Assembly (NCBI GenBank): GCA_027924585.1
Contig: BSBM01000050.1
Coordinates: 3,348,001-3,412,000 of the forward strand
DNA: 64,000 nucleotides
Source: Larix kaempferi
Taxonomy: Eukaryota > Streptophyta > Pinopsida > Pinales > Pinaceae
Direction: 5' to 3'
The position numbers were made by a program, and so were the translations under genes. Under the pieces are notes generated by a model. That model was not told the origin of the DNA, did no database searches, and saw only the letters and a list, made by a program, of their open reading frames with translations. Of this stretch, positions 9,488 to 18,496 are shown in pieces (positions within the stretch are counted from its first letter, which is position 1; each line of letters starts with the position of its first letter).

Positions 9488-10945
9488 TTACCGGAGGTCG
9501 TTAAGGTGGTCTGATCGTTTTCGGGAACGAGCTGTGAGGTCGTCGAGATAGACTCGCAAGATATGGACCAAGTCGTAAAAGCAATAGGTCATGGCTCGCT
9601 GGAAAGTGGCACCAGCATTTTTAAGGCCAAATGGCATGACGCGATAGGCAAAGGTGCCCCATGGGGTGGTAAAGGCAGTCTTGTATTGATCTTCCTTGCG
9701 GATGTGAATCTGGTTATATCCGGAAAACCCGTCCATGAAGGATAGGACCTCATGGCCCGCACACTCATCAATGAGTTGGTCAATGAATGGCGTGGGGAAA
9801 TTGTCTTTTGGACAAGCGTGGTTTAGATCGTGGAAGTCAGTGCATACCCTAAGGGTGCCTTGCGTTTTGTTGACAGGAACGGGGTTCGACACCCAGGTGG
9901 TGTACGGAATAGGGTAGATGAACCCTGCTTTTCTAAGTTTCTCGACTTCAGCCTTAACAGCGGGGAGCTTGGCAGGGTGAATAGGTCGTTGTTTCTGACG
10001 AACAGGGGGTACTTCTGGCCATGTATCGATGTGGTGTTCAATAATGGCGGGGTCGAGACCAGGCATCTCGGTATAGGACCAGGCAAAGACATCACGGAAC
10101 TCTTGAAAGAGCTTTTTGTACGCCTGAGTTTCTGCTTGAGTGCAAGATGCGCCCAGCGAGATGGGCTCAGGTTTCCCTGGTGTTGTGGAAATGTCTATCT
10201 GTATAGTGGGGGAAATGTTTGACATGTTCCCTTCTTCAAAGGCATCCGGTGCTGGGATGGGGTCCTTTAACCAATCGACTTTGGTGGGTATGAAGTCTTT
10301 CGACTCGATTGATAGCTGGTTGGATGCGGTGGAGGTAGATGCTTCCGGGAGGAAGTACGAGCGATGATGCATATCATCCCAAGGGTAGTCGGGTGCAGTG
10401 AGTGTCTCCAAAATTTGCTCGTCAGTATTGAAGTAGTCAGACCATAAATCAAGGGGTTCTGGTTTGAAGGTTGTTGAAATCATATATATCGTATTGACTT
10501 CTTCTGACGAGGATGATGGTGGGGGGTGGATCTCCTCTATGAGGGGAGGAGATATCTCTAAGTCGGCATTGTTTAACTCGTACAACGCTGCTCTATAGTC
10601 AGGTAGATCAGGGCAATGGTGAGAGTAGTGGCCGTAAACACTGCATATAGCACAAGGATGGTTAGTGCGCAGTGATTTGTCGCGAGGCTGTAGAGGTGGC
10701 TCTAATCTGACTACTGGGATGCCGATGTCATCGTCCAACATATTCATATGCTCTTGGAGTGCCGGTAAATGTGGGCATTGATGAGTTGGATGGCCAATCT
10801 CATCGCATAATGAACATTTGGGGGGAGCTCGAAACACTGGTGGGGGTTTGACTGCCTTAGGTGGTGGTATAGCAGTGTATGGTTGCGGACCTCTGCCCCC
10901 AGTGGGTTTAGCAAGGAGAGGGGGGATCCTTTGACGTCGAAGCAA
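9488..10945 (-). CDS. Pol N-terminal part: two CCHC knuckles and reverse transcriptase
   Basis: Residues 44-57 (C44, C47, H52, C57) and 98-111 (C98, C101, H106, C111) are two CCHC zinc knuckles. RT starts near residue 330 (RKAGFIYPIPYTTWVSNPV), includes MPFGLKNAGATFQ, and has its catalytic box YLDD at 466-469. The frame ends in a TAA at 9488-9490. The same frame continues beyond it without a shift into the rest of RT, so this is a nonsense change inside RT rather than a domain border. At the upstream end the frame overlaps the protease frame by 38 nt at a run of six C. Knuckles after the protease are unusual, because they normally sit at the end of Gag. Confidence 0.92.
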   Translation of the reverse strand: MLRRQRIPPLLAKPTGGRGPQPYTAIPPPKAVKPPPVFRAPPKCSLCDEIGHPTHQCPHLPALQEHMNMLDDDIGIPVVRLEPPLQPRDKSLRTNHPCAICSVYGHYSHHCPDLPDYRAALYELNNADLEISPPLIEEIHPPPSSSSEEVNTIYMISTTFKPEPLDLWSDYFNTDEQILETLTAPDYPWDDMHHRSYFLPEASTSTASNQLSIESKDFIPTKVDWLKDPIPAPDAFEEGNMSNISPTIQIDISTTPGKPEPISLGASCTQAETQAYKKLFQEFRDVFAWSYTEMPGLDPAIIEHHIDTWPEVPPVRQKQRPIHPAKLPAVKAEVEKLRKAGFIYPIPYTTWVSNPVPVNKTQGTLRVCTDFHDLNHACPKDNFPTPFIDQLIDECAGHEVLSFMDGFSGYNQIHIRKEDQYKTAFTTPWGTFAYRVMPFGLKNAGATFQRAMTYCFYDLVHILRVYLDDLTARSRKRSDHLNDLR

Positions 10946-13136
10946 TCGTGAGACCAGGAGGAGGTTTCATTGACGACGAAGGGATATTGAGGTTAGGAGG
11001 AGGTGTCGTTGACGACGAAGGGATTGCGACACCAGGAGGAGGCTGATTTGTGGTAACAATAGGTTGTACCAGTTGGAGGATGACGTCTGGTGTCGGTGGT
11101 CGAACGGGAGGCAGAATATACCACACGGGTAATCCCAATGTTAGCCCGGGTAGGCTAAGGGTAGCCATAACCGGGGCGCTTACTACACCCGAAGGGGGAA
11201 ATAGGAAGGGGATGGTGTGGATGGGTGTAACACCAATGTGACTGGGGATCAATGGTGGTTGACCACTGGATGTTTGCGTATTCTGCGAAAGAGTACAGAG
11301 GTTTGCGACTTGGGTCTCCGGTGACGGTGGTGGAATGGCCTGGAATGTAGAGGTCATTGGTGTATCCGAATAAAGTCCGGGTGCCACAGAAGACACAAAG
11401 GAGGTAACTGCACTAGAAGCGGGTTGTTCAATCATGGGAAGAACATTCTCGGGTGCTGCAGGGGCGTTGGGATCATAGTAGGTGAGTTGGTCAATTTTGA
11501 CCACGCGTCCCTCGTGGGGGAACATCATGGTGCGGAAAACGGAGGAGGCGACCGCTTTCATGGCGTACATGTAACTGCGGCCAAGTAAAAGGTTATAGTC
11601 GAGCTGGGCGTTAATGACCTCTATGTCGATGAGCATAGTTTTCCCACCTAATTGGACGGGTACCTTGGGTAATAAACCTTGAGGTTGAGCTGACCGGCCG
11701 TCGTAGGCCCGCAAGGTAGTGGTGGATTGCTGGAGAGCAGGGGATCCCAACTTCTGCCAAACAAAAGTGGACATGACGCATGTGGAGGCACCCTCGTCGA
11801 TGATACATCGATGGATGACAAGATTCCGAATAGAAACGGAAACTTGGACTGCTATGGTAGAAGGCAGCCGTGGTTCAGATTGGTCTAAATCAAAGGTCAT
11901 CAAGTTCGAATCATTTGGGTCAATCGCCCCAATGGCGGAAAGTAAAGTCTTGCACTGAGTAGGACAGGTTTTTAAGACTTCTAACGCAGACATGGCTGCG
12001 GGAGATTGAGCTAAGTCATCTACAATGTTGTAGTTGGACGCAGCCCGTGCATTGGGGTTGTTGTTGATTCGGCGTAGGGGGAAGCGAGGTGCTTTAGAAG
12101 CGCCGTCGAGTGGAACCTGAGGGATACGCAATGTTTGATCTGTGGGATGAGCATTAGTATCCTTTTCAACGGGGGGGGCTTCAGCAGTCGGTCCGTATTG
12201 GTTTCGACGGGTTTGGATATTGACGTCGGCAGTGGACATCATCAATAAGTGGTGGGTGCCTGAATCAAACATGGGTTGGTCAGGAGCTGCGTAGGTAATT
12301 TGTTGTGGTTGCACGTTGCCCTGTGGGGGGGCTAACAGCTGAGTGTTCACCACTCCTTGTGTTGGAAAAGGGTTTTGTAGTACCAAAGGTTGTTGTGGAG
12401 GTGGTGGGGGGTTGGGTGGTGGCTGAGGAGCCGCCTGCCCTTGACGATGGGCGTCATTTGTCCATAGTTGTCGAGCTCGCTCGAGATGTGGGCAAGCGTG
12501 GGTATAGTGGCCATAGACACCGCAAATGGAACAAGGATGGTTTGTTCGTAAATTAGCATTTTTGGGTTGCTTAGGTGGCCGATCAGGATTCTGATGAGCG
12601 GGCGCCGCGTTATTTTCTTGGGGAGGATGGGTAGGTTGTGGAGCTTGGTTACGGTTTTGATTGTTTCCACGGTTGCGTCCTCTTCCGCGGTTTGGTTGCC
12701 CACCCTGGTTGCGTTGGTTATTTTGGTATTGGGGCTGATGTTGTTGTGCGTACACATGCCCTTGAGCATTGGGGGGATTCTGAGTAGCCGCAGGTGCGGG
12801 AGCAGGTTGCGGTGGATAGTACGCAGGTGGAGCTGGAGGTGGTCCAGTTTCCTGCTGGGGTTGTTGGTACCCCTGAGCTGGTGGAGGTGTGAGGTTAGCC
12901 GGTGCAACCGGTTGTGGGTAATGCATGGGCTGTTGTTGGAACTGCATGGGGTTTTGAACCGTAGGTTGAGCATAGTATGTAGGGGGTACATATGCTGATG
13001 GCGCTTGGCCATAACAATGTTGTGGACAAGAGGGTCCATGAACGTGATGGGTCTGGTTTGTTGGAGGATAAGAAGTTGTCGCTCCGGAACTGGATGTAGC
13101 CCTAGAGAGGTCTGGGGCGGGCATGGTGCTCACCAT
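10908..13136 (-). CDS. Gag C-terminal part with CCHC knuckle, and aspartic protease
   Basis: The 742-codon frame begins with a long Pro/Gln-rich stretch, then a CCHC knuckle (CSICGVYGHYTHAC, near 12490-12540). A retropepsin follows with active-site Asp447 in IDEGAST (11796-11798) and a later LLGRSYM. DEGAS replaces the usual D-S/T-G-A/S. The frame is open upstream as well, from 13136 back to the TGA at 13227, so it is the same reading frame as gag and the listed ATG is only the first Met. It ends at 10908 after a six-C run (10920-10925); removing one C would join it to the RT frame. Confidence 0.88.
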   Translation of the reverse strand: MVSTMPAPDLSRATSSSGATTSYPPTNQTHHVHGPSCPQHCYGQAPSAYVPPTYYAQPTVQNPMQFQQQPMHYPQPVAPANLTPPPAQGYQQPQQETGPPPAPPAYYPPQPAPAPAATQNPPNAQGHVYAQQHQPQYQNNQRNQGGQPNRGRGRNRGNNQNRNQAPQPTHPPQENNAAPAHQNPDRPPKQPKNANLRTNHPCSICGVYGHYTHACPHLERARQLWTNDAHRQGQAAPQPPPNPPPPPQQPLVLQNPFPTQGVVNTQLLAPPQGNVQPQQITYAAPDQPMFDSGTHHLLMMSTADVNIQTRRNQYGPTAEAPPVEKDTNAHPTDQTLRIPQVPLDGASKAPRFPLRRINNNPNARAASNYNIVDDLAQSPAAMSALEVLKTCPTQCKTLLSAIGAIDPNDSNLMTFDLDQSEPRLPSTIAVQVSVSIRNLVIHRCIIDEGASTCVMSTFVWQKLGSPALQQSTTTLRAYDGRSAQPQGLLPKVPVQLGGKTMLIDIEVINAQLDYNLLLGRSYMYAMKAVASSVFRTMMFPHEGRVVKIDQLTYYDPNAPAAPENVLPMIEQPASSAVTSFVSSVAPGLYSDTPMTSTFQAIPPPSPETQVANLCTLSQNTQTSSGQPPLIPSHIGVTPIHTIPFLFPPSGVVSAPVMATLSLPGLTLGLPVWYILPPVRPPTPDVILQLVQPIVTTNQPPPGVAIPSSSTTPPPNLNIPSSSMKPPPGLTIASTSKDPPSPC

Positions 13137-13226
13137 ACTGAAAGGTTTTGCTTGCGGTGTAATTTGGCCAATAATGCCATCAGCGGCATGTGATGCCCCC
13201 GGTGTGTCACCGCGTGCAGAGTCACC

Positions 13227-14606
13227 TCATGGGGCGTCAGGTATGATCGTGTATAGGTAACCTGACTGGGCATAGATAAGATCAAACTGTTGGGCCTTGA
13301 GGATGGCCTCCTCCTCAGACTGGGGTCTTTCAGATGCTACATCCTTCGCAATGAGAGGAAGGAGGGATTTAAGGAACCAGTCTAGGAAGATTCGGTCGTC
13401 TAATTTGATCTTGCATAGGCTCCGGCGCCGGCGCCAATCATGAATATGGTCAGTGATATGCGTGGCTGTGTTCTGTCTGCAAGACAGTAGGATTTCGACG
13501 CCCGCATCATAGCGGACTGGTAGCTGAAAGAACTGCAGGAAGGTCGAGGCAAGGGAAGTAAATGTGGCATGCGTCCCATGGGGCTGCTCGATATACCATT
13601 TGGCTGCGGAGCCAGTGAAGGTGCGTTGTAAAAGCCGTAGGCGGATTGAGTCATCCACTATGGAGTTGGAGGAACACCATAAATGGAAGGACATGATGTG
13701 ATTCTGGGGGTCTTCTCCTGCCTTTCCCTCAAACTTAGGTATGTCAGAGGGAAGCTTAGTGGGCATATGGGGCCAAGCAGGATCATGTCTGATGGGGTCA
13801 TTTGTGAGCCTAGCTAAATCTGGCAGGTTGAGACTTGCCATGTATGGTAGACTAGCGGATGTGGTGACCGGAACCGAGACCTGCCTAGCCATTGTGGTAT
13901 GGTGTAGGGGTCCAGTAGCGCCTATAGGTATGCTAGGTATGGAGGGTATGTGCCCTCCAAAAGGTGTGGCATGATATGGGTTAGCGCTCCCAAGTGCAAC
14001 TTGGGTTACACTTGGGTTAGGAATCGCACCAGGGATTCCTGGTATAGCACTGCCAAGTGCAACATGAGTTACACTTGGGTTAGGAATCGCACTGGGGATT
14101 CCTGGGATAGGGTTTGTGGAAACCGAAGGGGGTATGACCCCCATGTTGGGCATGCCCATGACAGGTGGTGGTCCTGTGCTAGGCATTCCTGAATGTGGAG
14201 TGTTACCCATATTGGGCATACCCAAGGGGGTGGTTGTTGCCGTGGATGGTACTGCCGCAGAAGGGTCTGCGGATGTCTGTCCTATGGTTAATGTAAATTG
14301 TGGATCAACTGGTGTTTCAGACATATTTGTGGTTGGTGGTAACTCGGTGGGGTTTTCGGATTCTACCTCCAAATCAAAGGTGAAGTGGGGTATATCAGAA
14401 TCGGATGACCGTCTAATTGATTGACGATGTGTCGAATCAAGGGACAATGCTCTGCGTCTGTGACGTGGAGAGCCAAGTGGACTAAACTCTGGGAGTTCGC
14501 CCTGTAGACGATGAGAACGTCTAGAATTCTCAATGGTGAGAATATGTTTTGTATGTAAAAAATGTGTTTTAAATATCAGGTGGTGATATATATGTAAAAG
14601 ACTCAA
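13227..14606 (-). CDS. Gag N-terminal part (retrotransposon gag domain)
   Basis: The 459-codon frame starts at the first ATG after the leader. A Pro/Thr-rich region includes a 21-residue duplication (IPNPSVTHVALGSA and IPNPSVTQVALGSA). The conserved gag domain lies at about residues 290-440 (GSAAKWYIEQPHGT, FLDWFLKSLLPLIAKD). The frame stops at a TGA (13227-13229), but the same frame is open on the other side without indel, so Gag is cut before its zinc knuckle. The TGA is followed by GG and would arise from a CGA codon by one C-to-T change. Confidence 0.9.
   Translation of the reverse strand: MSLLHIYHHLIFKTHFLHTKHILTIENSRRSHRLQGELPEFSPLGSPRHRRRALSLDSTHRQSIRRSSDSDIPHFTFDLEVESENPTELPPTTNMSETPVDPQFTLTIGQTSADPSAAVPSTATTTPLGMPNMGNTPHSGMPSTGPPPVMGMPNMGVIPPSVSTNPIPGIPSAIPNPSVTHVALGSAIPGIPGAIPNPSVTQVALGSANPYHATPFGGHIPSIPSIPIGATGPLHHTTMARQVSVPVTTSASLPYMASLNLPDLARLTNDPIRHDPAWPHMPTKLPSDIPKFEGKAGEDPQNHIMSFHLWCSSNSIVDDSIRLRLLQRTFTGSAAKWYIEQPHGTHATFTSLASTFLQFFQLPVRYDAGVEILLSCRQNTATHITDHIHDWRRRRSLCKIKLDDRIFLDWFLKSLLPLIAKDVASERPQSEEEAILKAQQFDLIYAQSGYLYTIIPDAP
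13975..14112 (-). repeat. 63-bp in-frame duplication inside gag
   Basis: The segment caagtgcaac...acacttgggttaggaatcgcac starts at 13991 and again at 14054. The 63-bp period preserves the reading frame and duplicates 21 residues of the proline-rich linker of Gag. The copies differ at a few positions. Confidence 0.85.
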
Positions 14607-15865
14607 AACCCTAATGCAACCAAGGGTGCAAGAAGGGGAGTGAAAAAAGAAGGCTCACAGGCCAAAAAATCAATCCTAAAAAAATGCACTTATTCTAGCA
14701 GCTGTGCTACAATAAGTGGAGGAATGCAACAACTGGTCAGAATACCAACATGCAAGCGGCTCCTAGAAAAAATAGGTGTAACTAGACTCAAAAGGTGGTA
14801 AAGATCATGCAAACACCTAATCTAAAAGTATTGTGACTCAAACAGACGATATCCTCTGCAAGGTGATGAAATCCAAGTCAGACAATATGAATGTTGAGAC
14901 AACGGCTAGATATCCCCCTACCGGGAGGGACACCGGGTAATCAATCCTAAAAAGACAGGCTACTAGGATACTCCGTTCATGACGCGTCGAGAAAAGGTAA
15001 ATCTGCCGTTTGGTCCTTTGATCGCAATATCCCAATACAGGGATATCCCGAGAACTGCGAATGGTAGCCCTTCGGTTACTGAATGGGTTTCGGTATCCCA
15101 CTCAGGCTTCCGGAACCATCCTCGCGACTTCAACCCTCCTAAGGGAGAGGCCTTCCCACAAACCGGTTGTGACCGCGCCAAAAAGTACTAAGAGATTTTA
15201 GCTCCCTAATTGGACAACTTCTATGTCTCAGATGTATGAATTGAGGGGTGTTATTGGAACACCTATCCCCCCAATACTACCTAGCTACAAGAATTCTTTT
15301 AGTGTTCCCCAAGTGAGGTTAAAAGTGTGTTCAAATTAAGGTACGTTTTAAGGCTTAGTTCAATTAAGTGATCGTGTGAGTGCACGTGAGGTGTTGTAAA
15401 CTGAACTTTGAAAAAATTAAATGCTTTAAGGGAAATTTTCAAAAAATAAAGGATTTTTCGAAAATAAAAAGCAAATATTTAAGACTTTTTTCACTAAAAG
15501 GAATTAATATGCTTTTCAAAAGATAACTCAAAAAATAAAGGATTTCTTGGATTTATGAAAGCAAATGATAAACTCCTTTTTAAAAGAAATAAATGGATTT
15601 CTTCGTTTCAAGAAAAATTGCTAAGGGCAAGATTCTAAAGAAGTAAACAAGAAAAAATTTGAATCTAGATGAAAATGCAAAATGAGTCTTTCTTTCACTT
15701 TCTTGAAAATTTTGAAAAAGATTTCTAAATATGCACTTTTAAATAGTAAAAAAAATTTTCAAAGCTGTAAAATATGCAGAATGCAAATACTGTAAAAAAT
15801 GTGCTATGGGCAGAAAGTACAGTAAAAAATATTTTTCAAAATCGGGATGGCCGAATGAAAAAATT
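14607..15865 (-). other. 5' leader of the Tat-like element, gag-proximal part
   Basis: No ORF with a recognised domain is present between gag and the CpG-rich array. The region 14838-15190 is less AT-rich than the rest and has two overlapping minus-strand frames of 87 and 72 codons with no recognisable product. The stretch 15400-15830 is A-rich with repeated aaaataaaggattt motifs. Packaging or translation signals would be expected here, but I cannot point to them. Confidence 0.6.
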
Positions 15866-16200
15866 CAGCCGCGCGGGTTTTGGACGAACAGCCGCGATGG
15901 GCCGCGCGGGTTTTGGCCGCACAGTCGCGATGGACCGCGCGGGTTTTGGCCGCACAGTCGCGATGGACCGCGCGGGTTTTGGACGCACAGTCGCGATGGA
16001 CCGCGCGGGTTTAGGCCGCACAGTCGCGATGAGCAGCGCGGGTTTTGACCGCACAGTCGCGATGAGCCGCGCGGATAAATGCAGAAAGGTCGCGATGGAC
16101 CACGCGACTGTCTGGAAAAAATCCGCGATGGACCGCGCGGAAAAAGGCAGAAAAGTCACGATGGACCGCACGACTGTCTGGCAAAAAGCCGCGAGGCGGA
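15866..16200. repeat. 33-bp CpG-rich tandem array in the leader
   Basis: Units of the type acagtcgcgatggaccgcg, then cgggttttggccgc, recur every 33 bp (15921, 15954, 15987 and onward), about ten copies, becoming more variable after 16075. Because 33 is a multiple of three, the array translates as a repeated 11-residue unit in any open frame; I treat those frames as by-products. The unit shares cgcgatg and ccgcgcgggttttgg with the hairpin array at 4770-5045, so the element has related arrays near both ends. Confidence 0.92.
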
Positions 16201-16381
16201 AGCCGTGCACGGAAACCGAGAAACTAACCCGAAAATTGAAAATTTCGGGCTGTTTATGGGGGCAAATCTCAGAACAGCAATGGATCTGCTGTCTAAGATG
16301 GCAGATCTATGGATCTAAAGGTTAAAAACTCATAAAAACTAAGATTTAAAGGCAAAACTAGAGATCTAAATTTCAAACCAA

Positions 16382-16394
16382 AGCGGAGTCGCCA
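16382..16394 (-). promoter_or_regulatory. Primer-binding site, tRNA-Arg type
   Basis: Read on the minus strand, TGGCGACTCCGCT begins five bases after the 5' LTR. From memory it is complementary to the 3' end of a plant tRNA-Arg (AGCGGAGTCGCCA). Ogre-type Tat elements are described as primed by tRNA-Arg, which agrees with the domain evidence. Only 13 bases match; the sequence diverges after that. Confidence 0.75.
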
Positions 16395-16399
16395 AAAAC

Positions 16400-17121
16400 T
16401 GTTGGCCCGATTTTGCAACCAGGCTTAGTGCTATGGGCACCTGCTAACTAGTAGCAGCAGTTTCAATGGAAATAAATAACAATAAACTAATTAAACAAGA
16501 CTATTCATGGATCTAAGCAAAGATATTAAGCAAATAACAAAAATAATTTAAGATCAAGAACAAGAACATATAAAATAAAGAATTTGTATTGAAAGTATGG
16601 GGCAAGCAAGTGCTTGCGGAATCAATACCTCTAATGGTGAGGTTGAATAGCTCCAAGGATGAGCAACTTCCAATCTCCAATGGTCTCTTCTCCAATGTGG
16701 TTTGCAATGGCTAAAATGCTCAGGGGAGATTTCAGCAGCATAAGGATGAGATAATGGATGGATGTGAAATGAGGAGCCCCTACCACCTTTTTATAGGTTT
16801 TGGTGGTGGGGAATACCATTTGTGGTTTTGTGGAAACCGAATGGTATTGACCAACATGGTTTAGGTACTTTTCCCTCCTTTTTCCTTTTTTGAATAAAAA
16901 TAATATTTTAATTCCCTTTTTAATATTTTTGGGAATTTGGACCCTTTTTGAGGGTTTTTTATGATTTTCTTGGAAAAATAATCTTTTTTAATGGAAAAAG
17001 GGGTGTACTAAGGTCTTTTGGTGACCTTTTGTTGGTTTCAGAGGCTCAGATGGTGGAAAAGTGGACAAATGGGTCATGTGAATAGGAAAATGAGCTAGTG
17101 AGCACTTTTTGGGTGTTAACA
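16400..17121 (-). repeat. 5' LTR of the Tat-like element (right copy)
   Basis: The 722-bp copy is identical in length to the left LTR, with two substitutions. It is the 5' LTR because the coding genes run leftward from it and the primer site adjoins its inner edge. It is followed by the GGATC duplication at 17122-17126. Confidence 0.97.
16788..16795 (-). promoter_or_regulatory. Candidate TATA box of the 5' LTR
   Basis: On the minus strand the LTR contains CCTATAAAAAGG, a close match to a plant TATA box, roughly 325 bp from the LTR's outer edge. Transcription would start near 16755-16765 and run toward gag. The same box is present in the left LTR at 1828-1835. Confidence 0.6.
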
Positions 17122-17297
17122 GGATCCCAAGTGTAACTCTTCACGGCATTATCCTTAATTCCATGGTTACATCAAACCATCCACAATTTGAGTGCATGAT
17201 AAATGGACTAAACCAAAAAATGCAAGGGGAAATAGATGCAAGAAGCTCTCCACAATCATATCGCAACTTTGAAGACGAAACTTGGCAAAAACAACTT

Positions 17298-17586
17298 AAT
17301 CGAAAGACAAAATCGACATACGAAAATCTTAGGTCCATAATGAGACTTCTGAGACTCTATACGTTGTTGTAACCAAAGTATTGGGAGGCTCCTTCGCAAC
17401 TCTTGCACTGTGACAAGAACGATTTATAAAAATATGGTATCGAGTTGCAAAAATATGTTCACTATTGGAATGCAGAATCAAGAACTGTAACCTAGTTTGA
17501 GTCTGAGCGCTATGCAGAAACCAATGACTCAAATGGGCAGGGCACTAACAAATTTTTTTAATAAGAGACATCCAAGCCACCATATT
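17298..17586 (+). repeat. Direct repeat, copy 1
   Basis: The segment from the motif cataatgagacttctgagac through atatggtatcgagttgca to cagaaaccaatgactcaa recurs at 18173-18496 in the same order, with substitutions and a 40-bp extra segment in copy 2. Next to copy 1, 17591-17625 matches 18143-18176 in inverted orientation (gaaggaagcttcatagtgac against gtcaccatgaagcttccttc), so the duplication was accompanied by rearrangement. Confidence 0.8.
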
Positions 17587-17799
17587 CTACGAAGGAAGCT
17601 TCATAGTGACATTGTTTATCTACAATTCGAACGAAGCTCAACATATCATGTAAAATAATGTCACCATCAATTCGCTCGGATGTTGAGTCCGCCACAATTA
17701 GTGCAAGACAACCAATGAAGAATGATTGAGATTGAGGTAGAAAATCACAGGAAAGGTGCATTAGTCTTGATTGCGAATACAGTGATGAAAAAAATAATT

Positions 17800-17895
17800 T
17801 CCATGAAGACACGAGGCCATGAGAGAAAGGAACAAGTTTGCAAGAATTTCCATGAAGATACGAGACCATGAGAGGGAGAAACAAGTTTGCAAGAG
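17800..17895 (+). repeat. 51-bp tandem pair
   Basis: The phrase aatttccatgaaga.acgag.ccatgagag...aacaagtttgcaaga occurs twice in a row with a few substitutions. No function is suggested. Confidence 0.75.
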
Positions 17896-18172
17896 GTCCT
17901 CCCTTTTGCAACAATATCATTTATGATTGGCTGCAAGAGCAGGTAGGGATCTATTGGCAGGCGAGGTAGTTGAAAGCGTAAATTTCACCAAGCCTTCACT
18001 GCAAAACGGAGAGGCGGGGTAAAGTCAATGAATAGGAGATAGGAGATCCGTGGGCGAGCCTGTTCTTCAAAGGTGTTTTCTTGGTATCTCTTAAAAAAGC
18101 TTTCCTCACCGAAGTGTTATTAAAAGATAGTGGGAAACAAAAACAATGTCACCATGAAGCTTCCTTCGTAGA

Positions 18173-18496
18173 TAAACAAAATCGACACACGAAAATCTTA
18201 GGACTCAAAGTCCATAATGAGACTTCTGAGACTCTATACGTTCGCTCTGCAACTCTTTCACAACATGATACACATTGCTGTAACCAAAGTATTGGGAGGC
18301 TCCTCTGCAACTCTTGCACTATGACAAAGAAAAATTTATAAAAATATGGTATCGAGTTGCACAAATCTATTCACAGTTGGAATGTAGAATCAAGAACTGT
18401 AATCTAGTATGAGCGCTATGCAGAAACCAATGACTCAAATGGGTAGGGCGCCAACAAAAAAATTTAATAAGAGACAGCCAAGCTGCCATATTCTCT
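18173..18496 (+). repeat. Direct repeat, copy 2
   Basis: This is the partner of 17298-17586, lying about 875 bp downstream. It keeps the order of all main motifs and ends at the same ccatattct phrase. It carries an added segment near 18240-18275 (gctctgcaactctttcacaac). Confidence 0.8.

Larger units (their letters stand above)
1440..17121 (-). mobile_element. Complete 15.7-kb Ty3/gypsy LTR retrotransposon, Tat/Ogre-like
   Basis: The element is bounded by two 722-bp LTRs (1440-2161 and 16400-17121) and a perfect 5-bp target-site duplication GGATC at 1435-1439 and 17122-17126. Coding order on the minus strand is gag, CCHC, protease, two more CCHC motifs, RT, RNase H, integrase, second RNase H. 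Integrase after RT identifies Ty3/gypsy. A primer site resembling tRNA-Arg, a first RNase H that has lost its leading Asp, and an added archaeal-type RNase H are known features of the Tat/Ogre lineage. An antisense PMD gene and four tandem arrays fill the rest. The LTRs differ only at 1450/16410 and 1879/16839 (0.28%), so insertion was recent. Two nonsense codons and one 1-nt slip break the polyprotein, so this copy probably cannot make a full Gag-Pol unless recoding occurs. Confidence 0.97.

Noticed and set aside
12347-13039. 230-codon minus-strand frame inside gag
   Set aside because: It is an alternative frame of the Gln/Pro-rich gag segment. The main frame has the zinc knuckle and protease.
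15774-16325. 183-codon plus-strand frame with repeated VAMDRAGFGRT units, and a 124-codon minus-strand frame
   Set aside because: The 33-bp period is a multiple of three, so any open frame through the array is long. It lies in the untranslated leader of the element.
16382-16394. tRNA-like match that might suggest a tRNA gene
   Set aside because: Only the 3' 13 bases of a tRNA-Arg are matched, on the expected strand beside the LTR, so it is a primer-binding site.
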